64,000 bases of DNA from Alisma plantago-aquatica (GCA_963693085.1 OY856409.1:297907558-297971557), one strand, 5' to 3'. Counted from the first letter of the stretch, positions 31,491-44,043 are shown. Made by a program: numbers and translations. Notes: generated by a model not told the origin, from the letters alone.

Positions 31491-34400
31491 CCACAAAAGC
31501 AGAGTACATTACATGGAAATCCACAAACTGTGCCACTCGTATCATGTATCATACCCAAAAGGTATATATATCACTGTATAGTTGCCATCTTGCCACAACC
31601 TATTGCAAACGATAACCTGCTTATGAATAAGCCACGAATGTACAACCATGGCATACTGCCAAAAACCTTGTATTAATGTACAACATTTACAAAACACCCT
31701 CAAGGACATGAGAGTATAGGGATGACACATAAGACTCTACTACAATTCAGCAACTACCAATCTCCTTGTTGCTCTTCCTCAACTGCACAATCTCTACTAC
31801 GTCGTGCACGACCACCTAAAAGATGTGGAAACCCACGGGGTGAGACCAACATCCCAGTGAGAGATATAACTCTCCACCTACAAATATTGTAAACACAAAT
31901 AGATATATAACACAAAAGTAACATTATTAACATGATGAGTAGATTCAACTAAATGAATAAGTAAAACTGATAACATAGATTAAGAAGTTTAAGCAGCTAC
32001 AAACTGATCACTAGCACATCATGCATCTTAGAAGGAATATGAAGAACATGTATAAACGTTATCAACTAAACAATATAAGAAATAAGGCAAGGGGTCATTC
32101 AATGTAAACCATGTTTAACCCTAAGAAAATATACCACACATCTATATTACAACTTTTATTATTCCATGTAGAGATCAGGTATACCACTCATACTCCAACT
32201 AACCAACTTCTAAGTCGAAATAAGTTCCATATAAGATCTAGGAGAGCCAGACTCCTATGATCTCCCACACCCTCAGTCAGTCTGAGTCTACCATACTGAC
32301 ATATAGAGTCAAACTGCAAATCAGCCTAGTTTGCCTTGGTATATAGGCACGACACTAGAAAACAAGGTATGCAAACCCAATCATCTAAGATAAAATCACA
32401 ACTTTCATCTATCACATCACATACTAAAACACGACTGCAACCATTCTCCTACCAGGGCATGACCACAATCATCCTCTAATTCTGTAATTGTAGATGTCAG
32501 GATATATCTACAACTTACACCCCCGCATATTCAACAATATGCGCTCCAAGTTTCCCTTAGGAATTACTCATTTCACCATCCAACAAGTATTGACGCTGAA
32601 GATGGATCCATGGCTTAGGGAAACTACATGATTAAGGTTTCACTTGATTAGTTAAGCCAATTTGGTATCTTTTATTGCATCAATCAAGTTACAACATACA
32701 AGCCATAGATAAAGTCTACAAAGATAGGGGTAGATTACAACGTCAGAAGATATAAAACATATTAAGCATAAAGCTGATCATACCATTACATGACACTGTC
32801 CCACTGCCTTATACCAAGCCATCACCATTCTCATATCATCATGGGATAACCATCCCTCATCTCATCACTAGAGGATATCACCTCAAACCAGGCACAAGCC
32901 TCTTCCAGGTCATAAGACCTAATCATATAGTTCCTGCATAACATCATTATCTCACCATGCCTCATAAAGGCTCATAATCATCACCCTCTGTCACATCAAA
33001 GATACCATAGCAACCACAAGATATGATGTTCATTCAACCTACAACATTAGGGTTACACAAATAGGAGAGAGAATACATCATTACATGTTAATCACTTCAA
33101 TCAAGATAAGTGTTACATCATGTAATTATAATTAGGGTTAGGGTTTCCCATACAACACTTAGCATCATACCATATAGTACACCATTCACACATTCTTGGA
33201 GCACAAAGACCCAACATCATCATGATACCAAATGACCAAGGAAACCAGCAAGGTGTAACGACCAAACAGGTACATCAACATATGTACCGACCGTCACCAT
33301 GTAGAGACCAAATGAGATACACCACCATTAGAGACCACTAGGCATTGGCTACCCTAGAGACCATTAGGGTTAACCTACCATAGCGACCAACTCACAACCA
33401 CAATTATGTGACCACTACATGCATTCCCAAGCATTGCGGCCTCAAGAGTTCTCAAGGGTAGCGACTGCAACACATGTATAGCATCAAAGATGTAGTGGAC
33501 AACACTCAACAACACAACACATGTCAACTGAAACACATCACCACCCTAGCGACCCTTCTCAAAAGTAACCCTAACATCCACAAAAAACACAAAGCATAGC
33601 AACCAAGGTGGTTAGGGTTAGGATTATGGTGACTAATCAAACCCAAACCACAACGCCTCACCACTTGAAGCATGAGGAACATGGAAATCAAAACTAAAGT
33701 ATAACATCAGGAAACTCAAGCGTCACCAAGGTGAAAAATCCATGAACGCATGAACATCAAATTCCTAAAATGACCATCATCAAGATCCACAAAGAAACCA
33801 TGCCATGAGAGATGAAACCAAGCATTAAGCTCATGCACGCAAGAAACAAAACCTCCTTCTAACACGTAATAGCCAAACCATAATGTGGTGATAAAACCAA
33901 CATTCAAGTTGCATGTAATAACCATTAACTCCATCATCTACTAGGTTTCAGGTACATGAATTAGGGTTTACAAGAAAGAGCTAATCTATACAAAATTACT
34001 ACATAATCATAAACCCTAAAACAAGGTAACATCATCAAGCATCTAATAATCACATTTTAGAGATAAGATAACATGCATGCAAGATCAAGTGTAACAATAG
34101 AAGAGGGGAACGTTATATAACTCGCCTTGAGGTGAATACCAACTTTAAAAGCCAAGAAGCTCCAAGAGAGAGAAGAAATGCCAATCTTGGATCAACTCCA
34201 ACTCCAAGCAAGACCACCTTAAGAGAAGAAGAGTAAACCAAGGTCAAAGAAAACCTAAAGAGAAGAGGGTAAAAACCATAGGCTAAAAAAGAAAGGGGAA
34301 AGAGGAGATCGTCATCTCACTTAGATACTACCATGTGAGAACCATGGATTCCACCTATGTTTGAGAGAAATTCCTCAAGAAAGCCATCATGGAGAACCAT

Positions 34401-35421
34401 AGTCTGGCTGAGAGAAGAAAGAGAGGGTAGGGTTTTAAGAAAAATGAGATCAAGGAGATAAATCACTTACCAAGCTCAAGGATTACCAAAGGATTGAACA
34501 AAGGGAGATGATCAAACCCTAGATCACCACATGTAAGAGTTCAACCTCATTCTTTAAGATCTAGCACCTCCACTTAAACCACCAAGCTCAAGGGCTGACT
34601 CCAAGAAAGAAGGGAGAAACAAGAGAGAGCTAAAGGGGTCACTTGCATGTAAAAGAAGGGGTATAAGTACCTAAGGGTAGGAGAGAGGTAAATGGATATG
34701 AGGTGTTAAGATACTACAACCCTAAGGACACTTGTCCCTCAAAACCTAAGCCATGAAAGCACTCTAGATTTGCATGCAAGAAAGGTCATTAAAACCTAGG
34801 TAGTGTAGCAATTGCTTAGGTCCCCACCCCCAAATTGTCAAAGCAAAAACCAAGGTTCAACATGGTAGCAACCACTACTCATGTCAACCAAAGCAACTGG
34901 TCGCTACAACATCAGCACAAGCAAAACTTAGTAACCAAGATCAAGAGCAAAGCACATGGGTCACTACAAACTCAACCAAGAGAAGTACTTTGGTGGAAAT
35001 TCTCTCAAAGACACAAAACATATCGGGTGCTACTTAAAAAGGATCATCAACATGGCCGACACCACCATCAACTCATGTATCCTTGCAAACCAAGTAAACC
35101 CTAGCATCACTCATGATGCTATCTCATTATCTAGGGTCCAAAAAGGCACCCCCATGCATCACTTTCATTCTCATCATGCTAAGGCACACCTAACATGTGA
35201 CAAATTGCAAGATAGACCTTCAACATGGGTAAGTTTCACTCATGGTCCAAAACAAACACACATATAACATTGCTAGCTCAAACATCAACCAAACTGGACC
35301 AAACTGAAAACATAAATGTTTCACATGTTATTAAGTTGCGTACCATGATTACATTAAGGTTAAGCATCTTATTAAGCAAAGCAAGCAAGATTAAGCACAA
35401 AGCTAGGTCAGGGGTCTTACA
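31491..35421 (-). mobile_element. Probable long LTR or LTR-derived block (minus strand)
   Basis: On the minus strand the block begins at 35421 with TGTAAGACCCCTGACC, a start typical of plant gypsy LTRs with TGTAA-type ends. It has no coding and carries short repeats about GTAGCGACC/GGTCGCTAC words between 33240 and 34960. No partner LTR, polypurine tract, PBS or target duplication was found, and the other end near 31490 is only where Athila similarity stops. It could equally be an LTR plus leader. Confidence 0.4.
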
Positions 35422-35999
35422 GTAATATACTAATATATTAACATAGAGATATAAGGAAATGTTAACTAAGTGCAAGAGTCTTTGGAAAAACACATTATAT
35501 TGTTACACATAAGTCTCTTGAGAGCTTTGGAATTTTGTTACAAATTAATATATAAAAATAACTTCAAAATTTATTAAAATATAACATTATGTTAATTTCA
35601 CAAAAAAACCTATATGTTGTTGAAATTAGAGGTTCTTATAAAATAAATACCTATTGAAATTTTTTCTTGAAAGGTGTTAGAATAATATTTGTAAGGATCC
35701 ATATAAAAGTTCCTTGAATCACTCAAAATTTGATATACAAGTTTGGTTACTAAAAAATTACTTAAATTCTCTAATTTTACTTTATAAATACCCTTAAATA
35801 AAATTAAAATGAGACCAATTAGTTTCAAAATAATAGTTATGACCCAAACATCCATAGTTTTTGTAGATCATTGTAGCCCTGGTAGATTGCTCATTTTTAG
35901 TTGAAACATGTTAAAAGTTTTAAGTACCTCTTCATAATATATCCTCAAGTTAATTTAACTACACCTCTTACTCTTTAAAATAGGCTAGCTCATAGTGCA
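35422..35999. other. AT-rich intergenic DNA
   Basis: No gene or repeat recognised. Confidence 0.6.
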
Positions 36000-37110
36000 T
36001 TTTTTTTATCTATGTTGTACATGTCCATCCCATCCAGGTCGACCTTAACGCAGTTTGTGCTCAATATCCACCACGTTTACTGTACTTGTTTGATAGTTAT
36101 TTCAATAAAGAAATTTTATATTATTCCCTTACATCCATTTTTATGTATCTTGTGCTCAATATTCACTACCCCAACTTTACGTGTTAGATAGTTATTTTTA
36201 TAGAGACCATTTATTTTATTTCCTCACACTTAACATGTATATTTCTATCACATTCATCTTGTCCAAATGTTGTCTCTTCATTTTCTGACATTCACTCTCA
36301 CACAACATAGTTGGCCATAGGTATTCTACAAAACTTTCTTTTCAATCTTTGTAAAATCATGGTGTGATCCTGCGACATACATCATCTTCAACATCATTAT
36401 TCATATAAATGATATATATCAAGTAATCAAAATATCACAAGTTGGTACATCCACTCTATCCAACTTAGCACCACCACTCAGAATAGTAGAAAGGTTGAAA
36501 TTGCAATGCATATACTCACTCTTTCTTCTACCCGTCTTAAGCATGTTGGATTTTTATGCATTTCTTTAAAGCTCAAACTTTTAACTTAATTTGTGTTTAG
36601 TATCATCAATCAACATAATATTGTGAAACATCATATACCAAGTAATATCAAGTAATATCATATGGAACATGAATTTTCAACTCATCTATATTAAGAACAT
36701 ACAAATAGGGGTTGAAGGACGAATCTTGATGCACCCTAATTGTATTTGGAAATCTTGATGTCTTTCATCTTGGACTCCTAATACTTTTAGTTCAGTTGTA
36801 ATACATGTCTTTATCAATTCAACACACCGGATTTGGGCATCTTTTTCTTGACCGTGAGCCATTTCCAAACTAGTAAAACCATATGAAGATATCTCTTATT
36901 TTCTTTGTAAAACTCATGTTGAAAAGATATCATATATTGTGGATCTTCTGGGTTTCAAACCCAGTTGATTATTTAATATCTACATTATAGCACTTAGTCT
37001 TTGCTAAATATCATCTCCAAAAGCCTCATAGTGTGAGACATCAACTTAATACTTGATATAATTAGTGCAACTTTGAATATTTCTATTTCTAGTAGGTAGA
37101 GGACTATGGT
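36000..37110 (-). pseudogene. RTE-like LINE reverse transcriptase remnant
   Basis: The minus strand, read through many stops and frame changes, gives in order IKLMSHTMRLLE (near 37040), IRVHQDSSFNPYLYVL (near 36735; RT motif like GVHQGSALSPYLF), GRRKSEYMHCNF (near 36520; like SRSKTEYMECNF), DVEDDVCRRI (near 36380) and LCCVRVNVRK (near 36300). These are the hallmarks of the plant RTE-type LINE polymerase. The YADD block itself is not clear. The piece is heavily decayed and lacks the endonuclease. Confidence 0.65.
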
Positions 37111-37335
37111 ATTACTCTTTCACTCATAGGCTATTCCTTTATCCTCGTATTCTTTTTAAATCTTTTTTATTTGGATTGCTACAATTGTAAACTTTTTGCA
37201 TATCTGTACCATCTTCATTTGACTTCTAGAAAACCTTGTTATCACGATATATCATATCATACATACGTTGTGAACCAAAAATATCAACACTACAATTGGA
37301 CTTTTTCCCGTTCCAAAGTGCTCATAATTTTTTTT

Positions 37336-37367
37336 GGGGGGGGGGGGGGGGGTGGGGGGGTGGGGGG
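37336..37367. repeat. G-homopolymer tract upstream of RPI gene
   Basis: An 8-base T run, then 17 G, T, 7 G, T, 6 G. It lies about 230 bases before the gene's start codon and could form a G-quadruplex. Long homopolymers are also prone to sequencing error. Confidence 0.85.
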
Positions 37368-37599
37368 CAGAGCCAGAGGGGCATAGCCACGAGGTGGCAT
37401 ATTGTAATTGAGTTAGACGCTAGTGGCCGGTTTTCTAATAACATCACCACACATTATCGTCGTTTCTTAACTCCTCCCAATCCCAACCCGGATCACGAGG
37501 CATCAAAATTGGAGAAAATGTTCTAGTTATCCAAAGAGATAGATAAAGCTCAACCCACAGCCGCAGGTAGGAGAGAAGGCCCACGAAGGCAGAAGCGAG

Positions 37600-38511
37600 A
37601 TGCTGGTTTCCAGAAATGCGCACCTTCTGTCGCGGCCATCATCGAGCTTCTACCGGGACGTTTCTCCCTCGGCGCCACACCGGCCGGTACCCATTTTAAC
37701 AGTGAGAATGGCTCCGTCCCGGACAGTGAAAGTTGTGGCGTGCTCGACTCCAAGCAGCCTAGCGCTCCGGCTTGAAGAGGCAGCCGTACGCGTCGTGGAC
37801 GAGAATGTCAGGAGCGGGATGGTCATCGGATTAGGCTCGGGGTATGCGTCCGCCATGGCGATACAACATCTGGGCCGACGCCTGCAGGGTGGAGATCTCA
37901 AGGACATATACGGGGTTGCCATGTCCGTTTCCAGCGCCACCGAAGCGGCAAAAGCAGGGCTCCCGCTCACCGATATCGAAGACGACACCCAGGTTGACTT
38001 TGCATTCGACGACGCCGACGTTATTGAGGAAGGGTCTCTAGCAGCTGTCGTAGGCCGCCGGAAGCTCGAGGGGAGGGAGTCCATTCTTCAAGAGAAGAGA
38101 ATCTTGAAACTGGCGAAGAGTCTCACCTTCATCATTAGTGCGGAGCAGCACGGCAAAGACTTCGAGGGCTCCATTCCTGTTGTGATCCAATCTGGTAACT
38201 GGCTGGAAACGGCCGAACAGCTGGATGATCTGTTTCTCGGAGATGCTGAAGTTTGGAGAAGACCAGCATTTGGCCCTGCAGGCCCCATGGGAGGCGACTT
38301 CCCTTTGGTTACCAAAGAAGGGCACAACATTGTCGACATTGTCTTCACCTCTCCAATTCCTCATTTATCGCGAATCGCGGAGTTTTTAGATCGGATTGAT
38401 GGCGTCATTGAGCATGGACTGGTCGTTGGAGTCCCTTGCGCCGTGGTTATTGCTTCTGAGGAAGGATTGCAAATCATCGACAATTTGTCCACGGTTGAGA
38501 ACTGCAGGTGA
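37600..38511 (+). CDS. RPI4: Plastid ribose-5-phosphate isomerase-like protein (RPI4 type)
   Basis: A complete single-exon frame of 303 codons, ATG 37600 to TGA 38509-38511, and the only intact cellular gene here. Residues 1-50 are rich in Ser, Arg and Pro with few acids, like a chloroplast transit peptide. Mature part: SGMVIGLGSGYASAMAIQHLG (72-92) is the phosphate/substrate loop of the RpiA fold, FDDADV (136-141) aligns with the family's DGADE, and IDGVIEHGLV (266-275) is the conserved C-terminal block. RpiA interconverts ribose-5- and ribulose-5-phosphate in the Calvin cycle and pentose phosphate pathway. Both Asp of the DGADE motif remain, but its Gly and Glu are changed. The Lys of the usual KGGG motif appears to be lost (VVGRRKLEG at 150-158). 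This divergence, as I recall it, marks the plant 'probable RPI 4' subfamily, so isomerase activity is uncertain. A second ATG (codon 37) could also start. GC and CpG content exceed the flanks. Confidence 0.88.
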   Translation: MLVSRNAHLLSRPSSSFYRDVSPSAPHRPVPILTVRMAPSRTVKVVACSTPSSLALRLEEAAVRVVDENVRSGMVIGLGSGYASAMAIQHLGRRLQGGDLKDIYGVAMSVSSATEAAKAGLPLTDIEDDTQVDFAFDDADVIEEGSLAAVVGRRKLEGRESILQEKRILKLAKSLTFIISAEQHGKDFEGSIPVVIQSGNWLETAEQLDDLFLGDAEVWRRPAFGPAGPMGGDFPLVTKEGHNIVDIVFTSPIPHLSRIAEFLDRIDGVIEHGLVVGVPCAVVIASEEGLQIIDNLSTVENCR

Positions 38512-41169
38512 AAATAATGATTCTTAATATCCACTGATTCAGAAAATGTGATGATATGATTTTACAGCTATCAGCAGGTTACTCAATTCTACGAAAGATT
38601 GGGAATTGCTTTCCTTTTTGTGGTGAATGTCTGATTTTTGTATTCAGAAGATTGCCGCGATTGTGTCTGGCTTTGTGTAGAGTATTACTCATCGATATCG
38701 CTGTTAGGAAGTGAATGTATCAACATTGCTTTAGCTGATTGCTTCAATATAGAAATACAATGCGCCGCTCCTTTGTAATGTTGCAGATGTGTGTTGAAAT
38801 CATTAGATGATACGTGTAGAGCATAAAGGGAATACAATTTACTGTTCGAAAAAAGACTCTCAAATTGATTCACTAATTTGGAAACTAGGCAAACTTTTTG
38901 GCCGTATTAATGTTAGATAAAGAATCATATGAAAATATTTTCAAGCTTTTATATATGATATAGTAGTGTTGTAAATAGTTACATCTCAAAAACTATTAAC
39001 TAACCTCCCTTGTGATGGGCATAATGAGCATAATGGGACACTTGTTCTTTGGATTAGGAACAATCTTATATTTAACCAATCCAGTGTTTAACAAATCTGG
39101 TTCTGTAAAACCATTAAAAACTATATTTTTATATTCTTTCTTGAATGAAATTTAATCAACTTTATAATTCCTTATCAAGGAACTGTAGTTAGTTATATTT
39201 GCAATACCATTTACATAGAAATAAATGCAAGATTTACAATATTTTATAATTCTTGTGATTTGTTATTTTTCTACTGCTGAAGTTTGTATTGATATTGCAA
39301 TAAAAACTTGCTAGAAAGACTACGAACATCCAATTTGATCTAACTTAAACCACCAAACCGAAATCCTTACAAATAATGTGGATACACTCGGCTTTAATTT
39401 GTTATGATTTACTAACTATGGATGTATTAGAAAACAACTTTATAATTGAGGGGGAAATGACATATCATTTTTCCAAATTTGCATCCTATAACACTCTATC
39501 AAGAGTATGAAAAGATAAAAATGTAACTATACATCTAATATCAGCTCCATTTTTCTAAGTTAAGAAGGCATAACATCCTACAGATTGGGCAAAAGGATAG
39601 AATGTAGACATTAAATCTTAATATCAGTTTAAGCTAGATCATGAAATAAAGTTAGTATAGTATTGATATTAAAGCTTGTAGTTTATATGGATTAGCCATG
39701 TGTGAATTGAATTATAGATAACCATATGTAGAACGGTTTGTTTTCCCACATTGCATCTAAACAAGAAATAAGTCATGAGAAATAGTAATTTAGTGAGTTA
39801 TTTTTCAAGGTGCCAAATAAAAAAAATTGACCTTCGACCATTCATACTTTGTTTTAACCCTTGGTATAAAGAGTAACAATACAACATATTTAGATAGCAC
39901 GCAATACCAACCCTCCATACACTGTGATAAACATTACATATGGTTGATATCTTTTTCAAAATGTCTTGGGATACATATCAATTGGAAAAGGATAAACCCA
40001 ACTAAGAAATACCACTATGTTGCAACATGAGAATATCATTTCCATCATTATCATCATCTAGGTCTCAATCCCAACCATGTCGGGGTCAGCTACATCGATC
40101 ATTTTCCCCAATCAGTTTGTTGCAGGGTCATACTCCGTTCATAATGTAAAGATTCAAAATATTTCTTTATAGCATTTTCTCAAGTTAATTTAGGTTTGTC
40201 TTTGCTTCTTTCAGTAGCGGAGCCACATGTAGGCAAGGTGGGGCCGGTGTCCTACCCTGTTTTTAGAAATGCATATTAACATAGGCAGTTCTTCCATGTA
40301 TTGAAGCTATAAACTGCTTCGGTGCCTCCCCTAATTATCAGCTTATCCACTCTGTTTCCAGCAATACAAACTGGTGTCCTACCACTGAGACTTTCCTGGA
40401 TCTTCCATTGTCTCTACGCTGTGCATGTTCTTACCGTGGGTCCTCGTGCAATTTGTTGGTCTACGTTGTTCATTACCATCATAGTGTATGAGTTTGCAGT
40501 ACCTCAAAAAACTGACGGGGTTCTAACTGTCACACATTGTATAAGAACAACTCCTTAACAAAACATAGTATGAATGTGATGATCATTAAATTTTTTTATA
40601 ATAGAGGAATCAATCCTATTCATCCCGCATCCTCGTGCATGCCCATCAAAAAACAAACACCCAATACAATCTACCTCGGCACCGTGCAAAAGGAGCCGTC
40701 AGGACAACCTCTCAACAACAGAAAATATAAAACATAAAGAAAAAACTAAAGCTATCTAAGTAAAACCACTCCTCTAACTGACGCATAAAGATCCAAGCAT
40801 CATCAACACCATTTCCCAACACAGCCAATTTTATGTATTACTACTGATACTTGGAATTGTGGGTGTCGAACGTCCCCTAAAAGAAACAAATCTTTTTCTA
40901 CACTATTTTGGCGAGCCATTCGTATCTGTCTTGAGTTGGTAAAGGCTAACAACTACAAAGGTATCCAAAATGGAGAAGAAATTGAGGTCCGGAGTGATCA
41001 TTTGAAGACATGATGTCGTCACTAAACAAATACTTGAGTTGGTAAAGGCTAACAACTACAAAGTTAATCTGGATCTAATTTTACGTGATGTCGTCACTAA
41101 ACAAATAATTGAAGACATCAAAGACTTAATATGTATCTGACTTTCTTGAATACAAGGGCAGATAGATTA
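38512..41169. other. Gene 3' flank and AT-rich intergenic DNA
   Basis: 38512-38870 is the likely 3' untranslated region, with AATACAA-type polyadenylation signals near 38755 and 38830. Beyond this no coding is seen. A conserved plant repeat segment is at 40050-40215, directly followed by AGTAGCGGAGCCACATG, a word common at the edge of other plant repeats. Two copies of TTGAGTTGGTAAAGGCTAAC lie at 40933 and 41036. Confidence 0.6.
40050..40215. repeat. Conserved plant LINE-related repeat segment
   Basis: CAATCCCAACCATGTCGGGG followed by TCAGCTACATCGATCATTTT resembles the widespread plant word GTTGGGGTCGGCTACATGGA that is found near the 3' end of RTE-type LINEs. The family assignment is from memory of that word. 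Confidence 0.4.
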
Positions 41170-41476
41170 GGCCTAGTTTGGAGAGACACATCTCAACTCC
41201 CGGAAATTCATACAGTAAATGGCATTCGTAATTTCCACAGTGAGTCTGCCGCAGCAGCACACATGCACGCATAACACTGTCAGAGGAAAAAAAGGCTGGC
41301 CAAGCTTGTAATTATCAATCCTCCCGATTTTGGCGTGACTGAAAACTCACGCAAAGTGCGGCCGCTCAAGCTCTGTAACACGTGTTTATGGTTCCAGCTG
41401 CTACGATGTGGTAATCGACACTGCCATCTACTAAGTAGATTTGCGGGATTCTAAAAGTGGCCAGCCAAACCAGGCC
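41170..41476. mobile_element. Tourist-like (PIF/Harbinger) MITE, 307 bp
   Basis: The terminal inverted repeats GGCCTAGTTTGG and CCAAACCAGGCC match at 11 of 12 positions. The flanks carry TTA at 41167-41169 and 41477-41479, the 3-bp duplication of PIF/Harbinger elements. No coding. Confidence 0.85.
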
Positions 41477-41840
41477 TTACTTCATTTCTCAAAAAATACA
41501 CCCGACTTGGAATATGCAATAATATTCTTAGGTATACTCCACCAACAGGAAAGAGGAGAAACGATACCTAAGCATGGAAAAATGGTAGGCTAAGTAATTT
41601 CATAGTAGCTTCGACTTATATACTCATAATAAAAGATAAGGAAGAAGTTAGATCCGAACCTTGGAAGCAAATCTATAAGGTAGAAATTTTAGAGAAGATC
41701 GCATGTTGTTGGATGGTATCGCATGCAGTGTTGATGACTACCCATAGTCGTAAAGTGAGGCAAGAAACCACATCCGTAGCAAGTCAAATACACATGAAGA
41801 GGAGGATGTTTTACACGTTCTCAGGAATGATTGTAAAGAC

Positions 41841-42601
41841 TGTTGGGCCTATGACCGGTCCAGCCCATGGGAGTAAAGCCCGTTAGGCAACTCTCTTTGC
41901 TTCCGCTTCGTGGGATATAAATCTCAGCAGCCTGCGGCTAAGAAAAGCAGCTGCAGGGACGGCCGAAGAGCAGCCAACAGCCAAGTAATAGCCGCCAAGG
42001 CCTAAAAGAGGGCAGCTAACAGCCGCAGCTAAAAGGCAATAGCAACACGCCTACTAATTGTCAAGAAGAAAAAGGCAGCCGCAACCAAGACAGAAAAGAC
42101 AAAAACTAAGCTTTTTGGAGATGGCCGGGAAGAAAATAAAGGAAAAAGAGGAAGAAAAAGAAAGGGATGAAGAAAGGAAGCGGAGCAAGACTTTTAAAGG
42201 ATGTACATGTCTTCTTCGGAACATCTACTACTGTGAATTTTGTAGAAGAGGTTATCTTCTTGAGAAGTTTTGGGGTGGTGGAATTGTAGGATCTTTTCTT
42301 ACTGTGATATCTTCTTATTTCTCGTTCTTGATATATTATCTCGGGACTAAGGTCAAAACTCGAGAGGAAAAATTAAATCTTTACTTATCTCTGTGGATTT
42401 ATCTGTGGTTGGTCCTTGGTTTTTTCCTGCACACATCATGAGGATATTCCACGTAAAAAGTTGGTATTTTTTCCTTCTTTCTTATTGCGGTTATCATCTT
42501 GGGTTTACATGTTCATCGGTAACGATTCTGCATGTATTTATTTTTATTGCATTGTGGTTGCATAGTGTAGGTGCACATATTTCCAATCAACAAACCTATT
42601 A
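41841..42601 (+). repeat. 5' LTR of copia element
   Basis: It starts TGTTGGGCCTATGACC. TATA box GATATAAATCTC at 41915-41926. It matches 60422-61202 along its length, including CAGCCCATGGGAGT, GGCAACTCTCTTTGCTTCC, GGTTTACATGTTCATC and TTGTGGTTGCATAGTGTA. The internal 42058-42441 open frame is only LTR sequence. Confidence 0.85.
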
Positions 42602-42603
42602 AG

Positions 42604-42615
42604 TGATATCATAGT
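42604..42615 (+). other. Degenerate primer binding site (copia)
   Basis: TGATATCATAGT resembles TGGTATCAGAGC, the initiator-Met tRNA site common in copia elements, directly after the 5' LTR. Confidence 0.6.
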
Positions 42616-42640
42616 CCAGGTTGTGCAGATCCAGAACCAA

Positions 42641-43400
42641 ATGGGAAAGGATGATGATGCAACGATGATAAAGTTGACGAGTACAAATCGACATATTTTA
42701 AAACTCAAGCTGGAAGATATTCTTTATTGTCAGGATTTGTATGATACAATAGAAGGACAAAAGTTAGGGAATATTTTGATGTAGATTGGAGGAAACTAGA
42801 TAGAAAAACCATTGGAACAGGGCGAAAGTGGCTCAATTTTTCAATATTACACCATATCTTAGAGGAGGCATATGCCAAAGATTCGTAGAAAAAGCTCAAA
42901 AAATTATATGAGCAGAAAAGTGCCACAAGTAAAGTTGTTTTTATCATAAAGTTGGTGATGCTAAAGTACCGGGATGGTACAAGCATTGTTGATCACATGA
43001 ATAAATTTTAAAACTTTGTAAATCAACTGGAGTCCATGACGATGGTTCTTGATGATGAACTCCAGATGCTACTTCTTCTGGGATCATTACCTAATAGTTG
43101 GAAAACGCTCATTGTTATAGTCAACAATTTTGCACAGAAAGTCAAGTTAACAATTGATCAGGTGAAGAACATTATACTAAATACGGAGACTCGACGACGA
43201 GCCTCAGGAGACAATGGATTAGATGTCTACTTCACAAAGATTAGGGGCACTGACAGAACAAGAGTCTGTGGTAGATCTCAGAGCAAAAATGAGTCCTAGG
43301 ATTGCGGGGAGTCTCATGGTAGATCCAAGTCAAAGAGTAGAGAGTGCTTTCATTGTAGAAATTTAGGCCATTTCAAGAAGAATTGTAAGGTTTGAAAAAG
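42641..43400 (+). pseudogene. gag of copia element (broken)
   Basis: It opens with ATG 42641 (MGKDDDATMIKLT) and carries KLKLEDILYCQDLYDTIEG, the conserved copia gag helix, with a TAG near 42782. It goes on with several stops through LLLGSLPNSWKTLIVIV (43072-43120). It ends in a complete CCHC zinc knuckle, CFHCRNLGHFKKNC, at 43349-43390. Capsid and RNA packaging are the known roles. Confidence 0.78.
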
Positions 43401-43440
43401 AAAATATTGGTTTGAAGTCAAAGACAAGAAAGATGATGAC

Positions 43441-44043
43441 ATGGATACTGCAACAACAATTTCAGATGATAGGGATGGTGATGATGATTTGGTTTTGATA
43501 GTCCTGGAGCAGTGTTTGTACAGCGAGGATGATGATTCTAAGGGGATGGTGGATACAACAACTTCTTATCATCCTTCACCCAGTAAGGAGTTCTTCACGT
43601 CATATAGGAAGGAAGGCTTCAGGAGGGTGAATATGGGAAATTTGAGCTTCTCTAGAATTATCAAGATCGGATATATTTGTGTTTAGACAAGTGTCTTTGT
43701 ACACTCACACTCAAAGATGTTCATCACATTCCATATTTGCAATTGAGTTTGATATCTAGTTTTTCTTTGATAGAAAAGGATGTCGTCTGGATTTGGTGGT
43801 GGCAAATGTAAAATCACAAAGGGGGCTTTAATTGTTTTACGGGGAAAATTATGTTACACATTGTACAAGACCCATCTTAAAGTTCTCAAAGGCGCTGATA
43901 TACATACAGTTGAGGATCACCAGGAAGATCTATGGCGAAGACAGTTAGGACTCATGAGTGGGAAAGGCATGCAAATACTATTAAAGAAGGGGTTGATTTC
44001 TTTTATTAAAGACACCAGTCTTATCTCATGTGATTCATGTTAG
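43441..44043 (+). pseudogene. Aspartic protease and pre-integrase region of copia element (broken)
   Basis: DTTTSYHPSPSKEFFTSYR (about 43552-43610) is the copia protease active-site region (Asp-Thr-Thr in place of Asp-Thr-Ala/Asp-Ser-Gly). After stops and a frame change, 43780-44043 has ITKGALIVLRGKLCYTLYKT, the usual sequence before the integrase zinc finger. Confidence 0.75.

Noticed and set aside
33125..33150. TTAGGGTTAGGG, like an interstitial telomere
   Set aside because: Only two imperfect units. Such words are common by chance in plant DNA.
37650..38364. Minus-strand frames of 144 and 108 codons over the RPI gene
   Set aside because: They are GC-driven shadows of the plus-strand gene, which has clear family similarity.
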